Position numbers and translations under genes: made by a program. 64,000 nt of DNA from JBFHIJ01 sp963678775 (GTDB taxonomy: Bacteria > Bacteroidota > Ignavibacteria > Kapaibacteriales > UBA2268), in the NCBI GenBank assembly GCA_963678775.2, contig CAXXGR010000002.1, positions 1,054,001 to 1,118,000 on the forward strand, read 5' to 3'. Of the stretch, positions 8,485 to 16,416 are shown one piece after another (the first letter of the stretch is position 1; every line of letters starts with the position of its first letter). The notes under the pieces are model-generated. The model had not been told where the DNA came from. It did no database searches and saw only the letters and a program-made list of their open reading frames with translations.

Positions 8485-8670
8485 ATGGGTAAACTAAAAG
8501 TTACTCAAGTAAAAAGTATAATAAAAACTAAGAAGAAGCAGAAGCTTACGATCGAAGCCCTAGGACTTGGTAGACCAAGATATTCTAATGTGCTACCAGA
8601 TAACGCTCAAACGCGTGGTATGATCGAAGTGGTGAAACATCTAGTTAATGTTGAAGAAGTTTCTGAATAA
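8485..8670 (+). CDS. rpmD: 50S ribosomal protein L30
   Basis: 61 aa from ATG 8485 (MGKLKVTQVKSIIKTKKKQK), the normal L30 size. An upstream ATG at 8449 would add 12 residues, but AGGTGG at 8475-8480 is a better-placed ribosome site for 8485. The motif EALGLGRPRYSNVLPDN replaces the more common LGLRKINHTV. L30 is optional in bacteria and is kept here. Confidence 0.93.
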   Translation: MGKLKVTQVKSIIKTKKKQKLTIEALGLGRPRYSNVLPDNAQTRGMIEVVKHLVNVEEVSE

Positions 8671-8686
8671 TATAAGAAGTTGATAG

Positions 8687-9148
8687 ATGAAACATATAGG
8701 TAATCTTCGCTATTCAGAAGGGGCTAAACAAAAAAGCAAAAGAATAGCCCGCGGGCAAGGCTCTGGTCATGGTGGTACTGCTACTCGAGGACATAAAGGA
8801 CAGAAATCTCGCGCAGGTGCGAAAATTTCCCCTTCTTTCGAGGGTGGTCAAATGCCGATCAACCGCCGTATTCCGAAGTTTGGATTCACTAATATATTTA
8901 GAACTGAATTCCAATCAGTTAATGTCGGTACTTTGCAAGAACTAGCCGATAAAAATAAATTTGAAGGCGGCAAAGTAGATTTTGACGTATTGTTTGATTT
9001 AGGTATCATCAATAAAAAGTCACAACCTTTGAAAGTATTAGGTAATGGCGAACTTAGTGTCGCTCTTACAGTAGAGGCCGACAAGTTTTCTAAACAAGCT
9101 AAAGAGAAAATTGAGTCTGCAGGAGGGACAGTAGTAAGCAATGGCTAG
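8687..9148 (+). CDS. rplO: 50S ribosomal protein L15
   Basis: 153 aa. The Gly-rich RNA-binding N-terminus (RIARGQGSGHGGTATRGHKG, then QKSRAGAKI) and the motif FEGGQMPINRRIPKFGF are diagnostic. The last eight bases overlap the start of secY, so the two are probably translationally coupled, as in many spc operons. Confidence 0.97.
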   Translation: MKHIGNLRYSEGAKQKSKRIARGQGSGHGGTATRGHKGQKSRAGAKISPSFEGGQMPINRRIPKFGFTNIFRTEFQSVNVGTLQELADKNKFEGGKVDFDVLFDLGIINKKSQPLKVLGNGELSVALTVEADKFSKQAKEKIESAGGTVVSNG

Positions 9149-10493
9149 TATCGTACAAACACTCCAGAATATTTTTAAGATTGACGAGCTTAAACAAAGA
9201 CTAACTTTTACGTTAATTATATTGTTTGTTGTTCGTGTAGGCGCACACATAACTATACCGGGTGTAGATATTAACACTTTGCAGGCTTCAATGGCCAGCA
9301 ATGATTCTGACACATTATTTGGTTTATTCGACTTGTTTGTAGGTGGTGCGTTTTCAAATGCTGCAATATTCGCTCTTGGCATTATGCCATACATTACAGC
9401 GTCTATTATATTTCAGCTTGCCGGTGTGGTAATTCCTGAAATTCAAAAGTTGCAGCGTGAGGAAGAAGGTAGAAGAAAGATTAATCAATATACCAGATGG
9501 TCTACAGTCGCTATTGCAGCATTGCAAGGGTGGGGTGTGTCTATCAAGTTAGCTTCTCAGAGTGCCGGTAGTGTTCCGGTTGTTCCTGAAGCGGACATTA
9601 TATTTACTTTATCTACAATGATTATTTTATCTGCAGGTACTATTTTTATGATGTGGTTGGGTGAACTAATCACTGAAAAAGGTATCGGTAATGGTATTTC
9701 GCTTATTATCTTTATTGGTATTATAGCACGATTGCCTATGTCATTGATACAAGAGTATCAATTGATTACTTCCGATCCAAACCCTGCCGGTAAGTTAATT
9801 GTAGACGGTATTTTGATGATCGGTCTTGTTGCCATCATTGCTGCAGTGGTATATATCACTCAGGGTGCAAGAAGAATACCGGTACAGTATGCAAAACGTC
9901 AAATCGGAAGAAAAGTATTCGGTGGTACGACTCAATATATTCCATTGCGTGTTAATACTGCAGGCGTTATGCCAATTATCTTTGCACAGTCTTTGATGTT
10001 TATACCAAACACAATACAGCAATTTTTTCCTGAGAGCCAATTTATTGCATCAGCAGCGAGCTTATTTTCACATGAGTCTTTCTTCTATGCATTCTTTTAT
10101 GGTTCGATAATTGTGTTCTTTACATATTTCTATACTGCAATTATTTTCAATCCTAAAGATATTGCTTCTAATATGAAAAAACAAGGTGGCTTTATACCTG
10201 GTATTAGACCGGGGGCACCTACTGAAGAATATGTGGATAGAATTATCACTCGTATAACTCTACCGGGCTCTATCTTTTTGGCTATTGTTGCTATATTACC
10301 TACTTTTGTTATCAATCTGTTTTCTGTTCCTCCGGGATTTGCACAATTCTTTGGCGGTACGTCACTATTGATTATGGTAGGAGTAGCATTAGATACTTTG
10401 CAACAAATAGAATCATATTTATTGATGCGTCACTACGACGGTTTCATGAAGAGCGGTAAATTAAAAGGAAGAGTTGGAGTAGGTGGGTTTTAA
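9141..10493 (+). CDS. secY: Preprotein translocase subunit SecY
   Basis: 450 aa. SecY is the channel of the Sec translocon in the inner membrane and works with SecE, SecG and SecA. Ten hydrophobic segments are visible. Conserved motifs include GIMPYITASIIFQL, the cytoplasmic loop QGARRIPVQYAKRQIGRK near residues 240-257, and ADVDRI-type TEEYVDRIITRITLPGS near residues 362-378. The start overlaps rplO. map follows after two bases; the adk gene that often separates them is absent. Confidence 0.98.
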   Translation: MASIVQTLQNIFKIDELKQRLTFTLIILFVVRVGAHITIPGVDINTLQASMASNDSDTLFGLFDLFVGGAFSNAAIFALGIMPYITASIIFQLAGVVIPEIQKLQREEEGRRKINQYTRWSTVAIAALQGWGVSIKLASQSAGSVPVVPEADIIFTLSTMIILSAGTIFMMWLGELITEKGIGNGISLIIFIGIIARLPMSLIQEYQLITSDPNPAGKLIVDGILMIGLVAIIAAVVYITQGARRIPVQYAKRQIGRKVFGGTTQYIPLRVNTAGVMPIIFAQSLMFIPNTIQQFFPESQFIASAASLFSHESFFYAFFYGSIIVFFTYFYTAIIFNPKDIASNMKKQGGFIPGIRPGAPTEEYVDRIITRITLPGSIFLAIVAILPTFVINLFSVPPGFAQFFGGTSLLIMVGVALDTLQQIESYLLMRHYDGFMKSGKLKGRVGVGGF

Positions 10494-10495
10494 AA

Positions 10496-11302
10496 ATGGC
10501 TAATAAACGCGATTATAATGATTACATCAGTATAAAAACTGAATCTGAAGTTAGTAAAATTGAAAAAGCTTGCCGTATAGTGGCTGATACATTCAATATT
10601 ATTAAGCCTTTGATGTGTGCCGGTACAGGCACATTAGAGATTGATAAGGTTGCAGAGGATTATATTCGCACTAAAAATGCCAGACCTGCCTTCAAAGGTT
10701 ATGAAGTCGAAGGTAAGTTCTTTCCAGGAACATTGTGCATATCAATAAATGAAGAAGTAGTACACGGCATTCCTTCTGATAGGAAACTGAAAGAAGGGGA
10801 TATAGTGTCCGTAGACTGCGGAGCTGAATTAAATGGGTATTTTGGCGACAGTGCTGTAACTTTCGGAATAGGGGCTATTGACTCCGAAGACGAAAAGTTA
10901 ATGAAAGTTACTAACGAATCGCTGTTTAAAGGTATAGCAAATGCAGTGGCAGGTAAAAAACTGTATGATATTTCCAGAGCGATACAAGAACATTGTGAAA
11001 GCAATGGTTACTCGCTCACAAGGGAATTAGTGGGACATGGTATTGGGCAGAATTTACATGAAGAACCGCCTGTTCCAAATTTTGTTCCTCCACTGCTTTA
11101 CCGGTCAAGATACCCTAATATTAAATTAAGAAATGGTATTGCTTTGGCGATTGAGCCAATGGTTCATAGAGGAAAGAAAGAAATCAGATCGCTACAAGAT
11201 GGTTGGACCATTGTAACAGCAGACAAAAGCACTGCAGCTCACTTTGAGCATACTGTGATAATTGACAACGACAAAGCAATAATACTAACACTTAGAGATT
11301 AA
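10496..11302 (+). CDS. map: Methionine aminopeptidase, type I
   Basis: 268 aa. It removes N-terminal methionine from new proteins using a two-metal centre. Metal ligands appear as VDCGAELNGYFGDSAV (two Asp), LVGHGIGQNLHEEP (His), AIEPM (Glu) and FEHTVII (Glu). Substrate-recognition residues follow ISINEEVVHGIPSD near residues 82-95. No zinc-finger or SH3-like N-terminal extension is present. It is located between secY and infA, the usual FCB arrangement. Confidence 0.97.
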   Translation: MANKRDYNDYISIKTESEVSKIEKACRIVADTFNIIKPLMCAGTGTLEIDKVAEDYIRTKNARPAFKGYEVEGKFFPGTLCISINEEVVHGIPSDRKLKEGDIVSVDCGAELNGYFGDSAVTFGIGAIDSEDEKLMKVTNESLFKGIANAVAGKKLYDISRAIQEHCESNGYSLTRELVGHGIGQNLHEEPPVPNFVPPLLYRSRYPNIKLRNGIALAIEPMVHRGKKEIRSLQDGWTIVTADKSTAAHFEHTVIIDNDKAIILTLRD

Positions 11303-11308
11303 ACTGAT

Positions 11309-11527
11309 ATGGCAAAACAAGAACTTATCAGAGCAGATGGTATAATACAAGAAACCTTGCCCAATACTCAGTTTTTGGTAAAATTAGATAATGGGCATAC
11401 TTTACTTGCTCATATATCCGGAAAGATGAGAATGAATTTTATCAAGATTTTGCAAGGTGACAAAGTTACCGTAGAGCTCTCTCCATACGACTTGTCAAAA
11501 GGCAGAATCGTTTACAGATATAAATAA
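11309..11527 (+). CDS. infA: Translation initiation factor IF-1
   Basis: 72 aa, the canonical size. The single OB fold reads IQADGIIQETLPN-like (IRADGIIQETLPNTQFLVKL), then AHISGKMRMNFIKILQGDKV and SPYDLSKGRIVYRYK. IF-1 occupies the ribosomal A site during initiation. Seven bases separate it from map; rpmJ follows after 27 bases. Confidence 0.97.
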   Translation: MAKQELIRADGIIQETLPNTQFLVKLDNGHTLLAHISGKMRMNFIKILQGDKVTVELSPYDLSKGRIVYRYK

Positions 11528-11554
11528 TTTAAAAACTATACATAGCAAGTAGCG

Positions 11555-11671
11555 ATGAAAGTACAAGCTTCAGTTAAGAAAAGAAATCCTGACGACAAAA
11601 TCGTTCGTCGCAAAGGTAAAATCTATATTATTAACAAGAAAAATCCTCGCTTTAAACAAAGACAGGGATAA
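11555..11671 (+). CDS. rpmJ: 50S ribosomal protein L36, zinc-free form
   Basis: A 38-codon ORF: ATG at 11555, TAA at 11669-11671. The protein starts MKVQASVKKRNPDDKIVRRK and ends RFKQRQG, matching L36 at both ends. The Cys3-His zinc ligands of ordinary L36 are replaced (RNPDDK in place of a CxxC segment, and no cysteine anywhere). Its place between infA and rpsM is the standard one. Because it is so short it is easily missed by gene callers. Confidence 0.95.
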   Translation: MKVQASVKKRNPDDKIVRRKGKIYIINKKNPRFKQRQG

Positions 11672-11690
11672 ATAATCAAGGAGAAGTATT

Positions 11691-12065
11691 GTGGCTCGTA
11701 TAGCTGGTAATGACTTGCCTAAACAAAAACGCGGCGATGTAGCTTTGACATATATTTTTGGAATAGGTCGTACAACTGCTGGTAAAATATTAGATCAAGC
11801 AGAAATAGATCACTCTAAAAAAGTAATGGATTGGTCAGATGACGAAATTGCAAGAATTCGTCAAATCATTGATACAATCCTTGTAGAAGGTCAATTGCGT
11901 TCCGAAGTTCAAATGAATATTAAACGTTTGATGGATATCGGTTGCTACAGAGGTTTGCGCCACAGAAGAGGTCTGCCTGTACGTGGTCAGAGAACTCGTA
12001 CAAATTCGAGAACTCGTAAAGGTCGCAAGAAAACAGTTGCAGGCAAAAAGAAAGTTGTTAAATAA
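11691..12065 (+). CDS. rpsM: 30S ribosomal protein S13
   Basis: 124 aa, GTG start with AAGGAGAAG at 11679-11687. Signatures include ARIAGNDLPKQKRGDVALTY at the N-terminus and CYRGLRHRRGLPVRGQRTRT near residues 86-105. S13 contacts L5 and P-site tRNA in the 30S head. The tail is highly basic (RTRKGRKKTVAGKKKVVK). A 66-base gap follows before rpsK. Confidence 0.97.
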   Translation: MARIAGNDLPKQKRGDVALTYIFGIGRTTAGKILDQAEIDHSKKVMDWSDDEIARIRQIIDTILVEGQLRSEVQMNIKRLMDIGCYRGLRHRRGLPVRGQRTRTNSRTRKGRKKTVAGKKKVVK

Positions 12066-12131
12066 TAGTTTAGCAGCATAATCTTTTAAATTTTAAAAGG
12101 TTTCGTAAATAATTAGGATAGGTATACATCC

Positions 12132-12512
12132 GTGGCTAAGAAAAAACAAAAAAAGAAAGTTGTAGCGGACGTACATGGTAAAGCTTATATAAGGGCTACG
12201 TTTAATAACGTGCAAGTTACTATTGCAGACATGTATGGAAACGCTTTGTGTTGGTCATCAGCCGGCAGAAACGGATTTAGAGGATCTAAGAAAAACACAC
12301 CGTATGCTGCACAGGTTTCAGCAGAAAAAGCAGCTAAAGAAGCTTATGATATGGGACTTCGTAAAGTAGATGTGGTTGTGAAAGGTCCTGGTTCAGGTCG
12401 TGAGGCAGCAGTTCGTGCTTTAACTCAAGCTGGCTTGGAAATCCATAGCATTATTGACAAAACACCTATACCTCATAATGGATGTCGTCCGCCAAAACGC
12501 AGAAGAGTATAA
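12132..12512 (+). CDS. rpsK: 30S ribosomal protein S11
   Basis: 126 aa with a GTG start. Motifs HGKAYIRATFNNVQVTIAD, SSAGRNGFRGSKKNTPYAAQ and the ending PHNGCRPPKRRRV are those of S11, a platform protein near the E site. In most bacteria rpsD would come next; here only 53 bases lie between rpsK and rpoA. Confidence 0.97.
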   Translation: MAKKKQKKKVVADVHGKAYIRATFNNVQVTIADMYGNALCWSSAGRNGFRGSKKNTPYAAQVSAEKAAKEAYDMGLRKVDVVVKGPGSGREAAVRALTQAGLEIHSIIDKTPIPHNGCRPPKRRRV

Positions 12513-12565
12513 GTTTTGGGGTGTTCTCTATTTTTTTAGTTTGAAAAATCCGGCAAATAAATTTT

Positions 12566-13576
12566 ATGAATACTCAATTGCAAATGCCCGATAGGGTTCA
12601 CATTGAAGAATCATCGTCAGATTTTCACGGCAGATTTATAATGCAGCCGTTAGAAGGCGGGTATGGAGTTACTATTGGTAATTCTCTTAGAAGAGTTTTA
12701 CTTTCTTCTATCCCCGGTGCTGCGATTATAGGTGTTAAAATCACTGACGTGTTGCATGAATTCCAGACAGTAGATGGTGTTATGGAAGATATGTCAGAGA
12801 TAATCCTAAATTTGAAAGAAATTGCTCTAAAAACTAATGAGAAAAAGCCTTTTAGAGTAATGTTTCATTTGAAAGGGCCAGGCACTTGGACTGCTAAGGA
12901 TATCAACGAAGCTTCTGACTTGATCGAAATTTTGGATCCTGATAAGCATATTGCCACTCTTGCTGATGATGCTGAGTTCGACGTAGAACTTAGAATCGGT
13001 AAAGGGAAGGGCTATGTGCCTTCAGAAGAGCAGCAAATGGTGGATTTCCCTGTCGGGATGCTACCAATTGATGCCATTTTCACTCCAATTAAAAATGTAA
13101 TTTACAAAATTGAACCTCATCGCGTGGGGCATAGAACTGACTATGAAAAACTTACGCTTGATGTTAAAACTGATGGGACTATTTCGTCTCAGGAAGTTGT
13201 TCACCAAGCCGCTAAGATTCTTAATGATCATATTAAGTTCTTTATTAACTTCGACGAATTTGAAGAAGAGCAACAACAGCAAGAAATCGAAGAAGAAGAA
13301 GTTAAAGCTGCAGAACGCAACCGTTTGAGAAAAATTCTGCTTACGCCTGTAGATGAGTTAGAGCTTTCAGTGCGTGCTCATAATTGCTTGAAAGCTGCTA
13401 ATATTAAAAATATGGCTGAGCTGGTTAGACTACAAGAGTCTGAATTATTGAAATTCAGAAACTTTGGTAAAAAGTCTTTGACTGAGTTGTCTGATGTTGT
13501 TGTTCAGTTCGGTCTAGAATTCGGTATGAATGTCGATCAGTATATAAAAGATGACAAAACTACTGTAAACGAATAA
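12566..13576 (+). CDS. rpoA: DNA-directed RNA polymerase subunit alpha
   Basis: 336 aa. The N-terminal dimerisation and assembly domain (residues about 15-240) includes GYGVTIGNSLRRVLLSSIPG and VDFPVGMLPIDAIFTPIKNV. A Gln/Glu-rich linker (EEEQQQQEIEEEEVKAAE) leads to the C-terminal domain that binds UP elements and activators, with ELSVRAHNCLKAANIKNMAE and LRNFGKKSL-type KFRNFGKKSLTEL. It directly follows rpsK because rpsD is missing. Confidence 0.98.
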   Translation: MNTQLQMPDRVHIEESSSDFHGRFIMQPLEGGYGVTIGNSLRRVLLSSIPGAAIIGVKITDVLHEFQTVDGVMEDMSEIILNLKEIALKTNEKKPFRVMFHLKGPGTWTAKDINEASDLIEILDPDKHIATLADDAEFDVELRIGKGKGYVPSEEQQMVDFPVGMLPIDAIFTPIKNVIYKIEPHRVGHRTDYEKLTLDVKTDGTISSQEVVHQAAKILNDHIKFFINFDEFEEEQQQQEIEEEEVKAAERNRLRKILLTPVDELELSVRAHNCLKAANIKNMAELVRLQESELLKFRNFGKKSLTELSDVVVQFGLEFGMNVDQYIKDDKTTVNE

Positions 13577-13611
13577 TTTATTTAAGTAACTAATTGATCT
13601 GAGTATAAGTT

Positions 13612-14238
13612 ATGAGACACGGAAAACGCGGTGTAAAGCTTAATAGAACAAGCAGCCACAGAAAAGCTCTTATGCGTAGTTTGGCTACTGCTTTGTTTGA
13701 GCACAAAAAAATCGCTACTACTGAAGTAAAGGCTAAAGCGCTCAGACCTTTTGCAGAAAGACTTATTACAAAAGCTAAAAAAGCTTTAGCTAGTGAAAAA
13801 CAAGGTCTTCTTTCTGAAGGTCAAACTATAGATGTTCATAATAGAAGAATCGTCTTTAAAATTATCAAAAATAAAGCTGTTTTACAAGAGCTTTTTGATA
13901 CTATTGCTCCTGTTGTTGAAAATCGTAACGGTGGTTACACTCGTATTATTAAAACAGGTCAAAGAAGAGGCGATGGCGCTAGAACTGCTATCATTGAATT
14001 AGTTGATTTTTCTGCTGAACAAGATGGCGCAACTTCTATTAAACCAAAGAAAAAAGCTCAACATAAAAAATCTACAACTAAAAAAGCAACGCCAGTAGTT
14101 GCTCCTGTAGAAGAAACTGTTGAGGCTGATGCGGTTAAAGTAGCAGAAGAGATTGTTGAAACTCCTGCTGATACGAAAGTTGAAGAAGCTCCTGAAGCTC
14201 CTGAAACTAATAATGAAGATAACAAAGAAGAGAAATAA
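13612..14238 (+). CDS. rplQ: 50S ribosomal protein L17 with long C-terminal tail
   Basis: 208 aa, of which about the first 125 are the L17 core (MRHGKRGVKLNRTSSHRKAL; GGYTRIIKTGQRRGDGARTA). The remaining 80 or so residues are low-complexity, first Lys-rich, then Glu/Ala/Pro/Val-rich (EETVEADAVKVAEEIVETPA). Acidic L17 tails of this kind are known in Bacteroidota relatives. It is the last gene of the super-operon, just before a strong terminator. Confidence 0.96.
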   Translation: MRHGKRGVKLNRTSSHRKALMRSLATALFEHKKIATTEVKAKALRPFAERLITKAKKALASEKQGLLSEGQTIDVHNRRIVFKIIKNKAVLQELFDTIAPVVENRNGGYTRIIKTGQRRGDGARTAIIELVDFSAEQDGATSIKPKKKAQHKKSTTKKATPVVAPVEETVEADAVKVAEEIVETPADTKVEEAPEAPETNNEDNKEEK

Positions 14239-14261
14239 TCATTTGTTATTGAAATATTCGA

Positions 14262-14303
14262 CAATAAAAAAAGTGCCGTATTATAAGGGCACTTTTTTTA
14301 TTG
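14262..14303. terminator. Intrinsic terminator, bidirectional
   Basis: A perfect 16-bp inverted repeat: 14262-14277 pairs with 14288-14303 around a 10-base loop. Each arm carries a run of seven A or T, so it can act on both strands. It closes the ribosomal operon on the plus strand and the PAS kinase gene that ends at 14317 on the minus strand. Confidence 0.93.
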
Positions 14304-14316
14304 TGTTGAATGTTGT

Positions 14317-15417
14317 TTATTTTGGCAATTCTATGTAGAAGCTAGTTCCTCTGTCTTCGTCACTTTCAAACCATACCTTACCGTCGAGATAGTTTTCTGT
14401 AAATAGTTTTATACTATATGTACCTATACCTCTACCCATTCCTTTTGTAGAAAATGATTTTCTAAATATTAGTGCTTGCACGTCTTTTGGCATATATTTT
14501 TTGTTATGCACATAAAGTAAATAAGATTCTGAATTTTCCTTAGCTCCTAAAGTAACAGTTCCAGATGGATATTCAGCTTCCAAAGCATTTTTTAAAAGAT
14601 TGCTGATTACCCTGCCAATAAGGGCGGAATCACTATAAAAATCAAAGTTTTCAAAATCTTTACTTATATTTATTTTGCTGTCTTTTACAAAACTGTAAGA
14701 AGAGTTAGTACCTATCATTACTTCCGCAAATTGAAGAGAGTTTAATTTAGTTTTCTCTACTTTTAGTTTGTTTTGTTCTGCTTGCAATAACTGTTTCTGA
14801 TTCACTATCTCAACTATTAATCTGTTTGAGGAGTCATTGAGCATTTTCTTATAGTCGCTGTATTCATCAGGCAAATCCATTTCTAATAATTTGGAAATAG
14901 AAGTGATTGATGTTGCTGTGTTAAGAATATCATGGAAAAATACTCTTTCAAGCACTTCTTTTCTTTTTTCATTGCTAATATCGATTAAAGTAAAGATGAT
15001 AAACTGTTCGTTTTCAATAATTGTAGGTGACGATTTTACTCTCAGTGAATATGAATTATTCGAGTTGTCTAATATGTTGCATTCATTGGTGCTATCATTC
15101 CCATTAAGTGCTTGTACAATCGACAAATAGGCTCCACAATACTCACATACTGAAGCACAACCACATCCTCCCGGAACTTTTGTGGAGTTGATGCATGAAA
15201 ATATTTCACCGGGACGTTTTCCAATTGCATCTTCTGAGTTTAGAAAAGAAAAGACTCTATAAAATGCTTTGTTTATAAATACAGCATCTCTATCACTATT
15301 TAATATTATAATTAAATCCGGAATTTTATCAAATAATGTTTGATAAATAGGTTGGTTTTTAAAAAGATTAATTTGTCTTTCTAAATTCTCAATTTTTAAT
15401 GTATCAGATCTATCCAT
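14317..15417 (-). CDS. PAS-domain sensor histidine kinase with cysteine cluster
   Basis: 366 aa from the ATG at 15417; an ORF start at 15534 exists but leaves only 14 bases to the divergent gene, so the internal start is preferred. A short coiled coil precedes a PAS domain (about residues 25-150) that contains five cysteines packed in 20 residues (15136-15195): one Cys, then GGCGCASVCEYC. A phosphoacceptor helix with FFHDILNTA and a HATPase domain with NLLKNALEA and GRGIGTYSIKLF follow. No membrane segment is seen in the chosen form, so it is probably cytoplasmic. The cysteines suggest metal, Fe-S or redox sensing, which is inference. No response regulator is adjacent. Confidence 0.88.
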   Translation of the reverse strand: MDRSDTLKIENLERQINLFKNQPIYQTLFDKIPDLIIILNSDRDAVFINKAFYRVFSFLNSEDAIGKRPGEIFSCINSTKVPGGCGCASVCEYCGAYLSIVQALNGNDSTNECNILDNSNNSYSLRVKSSPTIIENEQFIIFTLIDISNEKRKEVLERVFFHDILNTATSITSISKLLEMDLPDEYSDYKKMLNDSSNRLIVEIVNQKQLLQAEQNKLKVEKTKLNSLQFAEVMIGTNSSYSFVKDSKINISKDFENFDFYSDSALIGRVISNLLKNALEAEYPSGTVTLGAKENSESYLLYVHNKKYMPKDVQALIFRKSFSTKGMGRGIGTYSIKLFTENYLDGKVWFESDEDRGTSFYIELPK

Positions 15418-15548
15418 AAGAATCTCAATCCATATACTTAATATTATATCGAATGCAAGTAATATACTGAAAAACATTGAATTATGAACTACAAATTTCT
15501 TATTTTGAGAATATATATTATTATGTACTATCAATATAGGAATACGCT

Positions 15549-16337
15549 ATGAAATGCCATGAAGTAGATTATGAAATATTTGGTGATGATTTGCAAGCTG
15601 TAGAAATAGAGCTTGATCCTCAAGAAACGGTTATAGCCGAAGCAGGTGCTATGAATTGGATGGATGACGGAATAGATTTTGAAGCTAAATTAGGCGATGG
15701 TTCGAAACCGAATCAAGGTTTATTTAATAAATTATTAGACGTTGGTAAAAGAGTTATAACTGGTGAGTCTGTATTTATGACTCATTTTACTAATATTGGA
15801 CAAGGCAAAAAACATGTTGCTTTTGCGGCGCCGTACCCTGGTAAAATTGTATGTCTAAACATGGGCGAAATTGGTGAAGAGTTTATCTGCCAAAAAGATG
15901 CTTTTTTGTGTGCAGCAAAAGGTACTGAAGTTAGTGTAACTTTTAATAAAAGATTAGGCGCAGGTTTCTTTGGTGGTGAAGGGTTTATATTGCAAAAGCT
16001 TCGAGGCGATGGTATGGCTTTTGTCCATGCTGGTGGTACTATAGTAAAGAAAGAATTGAATGGAGAAACAATCAAAGTTGATACAGGTTGTATTGTAGGA
16101 TTTACTTCAGATATTGACTATGATATACAAAGAGCAGGCGGACTAAAATCTATGTTTTTTGGTGGTGAAGGTCTGTTTTTAGCAACTTTAAGTGGACATG
16201 GTACAGTTTACTTGCAATCATTGCCATTTTCTCGTATGGCTGATAGAATCTTGCAACATGCACCTTCAGCGGGAGGCTCTTCTAAAGGTGAAGGTTCTGT
16301 ATTAGGTGGATTTGGAAGGATGATAAGTGGAGACTAA
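15549..16337 (+). CDS. TIGR00266 / AIM24-family protein
   Basis: 262 aa. It belongs by sequence to the AIM24-like family of beta-sandwich proteins with pseudo-threefold repeats; family members occur in bacteria and in mitochondria, with no firmly established bacterial role. Diagnostic segments are ETVIAEAGAMNWMDDGI near residues 26-42, GAGFFGGEGFILQKLRGDG near 139-157 and GGEGLFLATLSGHGTVYLQS near 206-225. There is no signal peptide. It is transcribed alone, divergent from the PAS kinase and convergent with the next operon. Confidence 0.9.
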   Translation: MKCHEVDYEIFGDDLQAVEIELDPQETVIAEAGAMNWMDDGIDFEAKLGDGSKPNQGLFNKLLDVGKRVITGESVFMTHFTNIGQGKKHVAFAAPYPGKIVCLNMGEIGEEFICQKDAFLCAAKGTEVSVTFNKRLGAGFFGGEGFILQKLRGDGMAFVHAGGTIVKKELNGETIKVDTGCIVGFTSDIDYDIQRAGGLKSMFFGGEGLFLATLSGHGTVYLQSLPFSRMADRILQHAPSAGGSSKGEGSVLGGFGRMISGD

Positions 16338-16361
16338 TACATAGAATATATATATATTAAA

Positions 16362-16407
16362 TAGAGCAAGGTAGGTTAACATTATTAATCTACCTTGTTC
16401 TATTTTT
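16362..16407. terminator. Intrinsic terminator between convergent genes
   Basis: An inverted repeat, 16362-16374 against 16390-16402, with 13 paired positions and one G-T type mismatch. It is followed by ATTTTT. It sits between the convergent AIM24-like gene and the outer-membrane protein gene and probably serves the plus-strand gene best. Confidence 0.85.
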
Positions 16408-16416
16408 GCTAATGTT

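Noticed and set aside
9038..9394. A 118-codon minus-strand open frame across rplO and secY
   Set aside because: It is antisense to two strongly conserved genes and has no recognisable product.
12083..12099. A+T palindrome between rpsM and rpsK considered as a terminator
   Set aside because: The stem is only A/T-rich, has almost no loop and no T-run after it; a terminator inside this operon is not expected.
12513..12565. Remnant of rpsD between rpsK and rpoA
   Set aside because: The 53 bases show no S4-like codons in any frame.
15418..15534. N-terminal extension of the PAS kinase giving a membrane helix
   Set aside because: It would leave 14 bases to the divergent gene, with no room for two promoters, and the segment is irregularly hydrophobic. 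A start at 15534 is not fully excluded.
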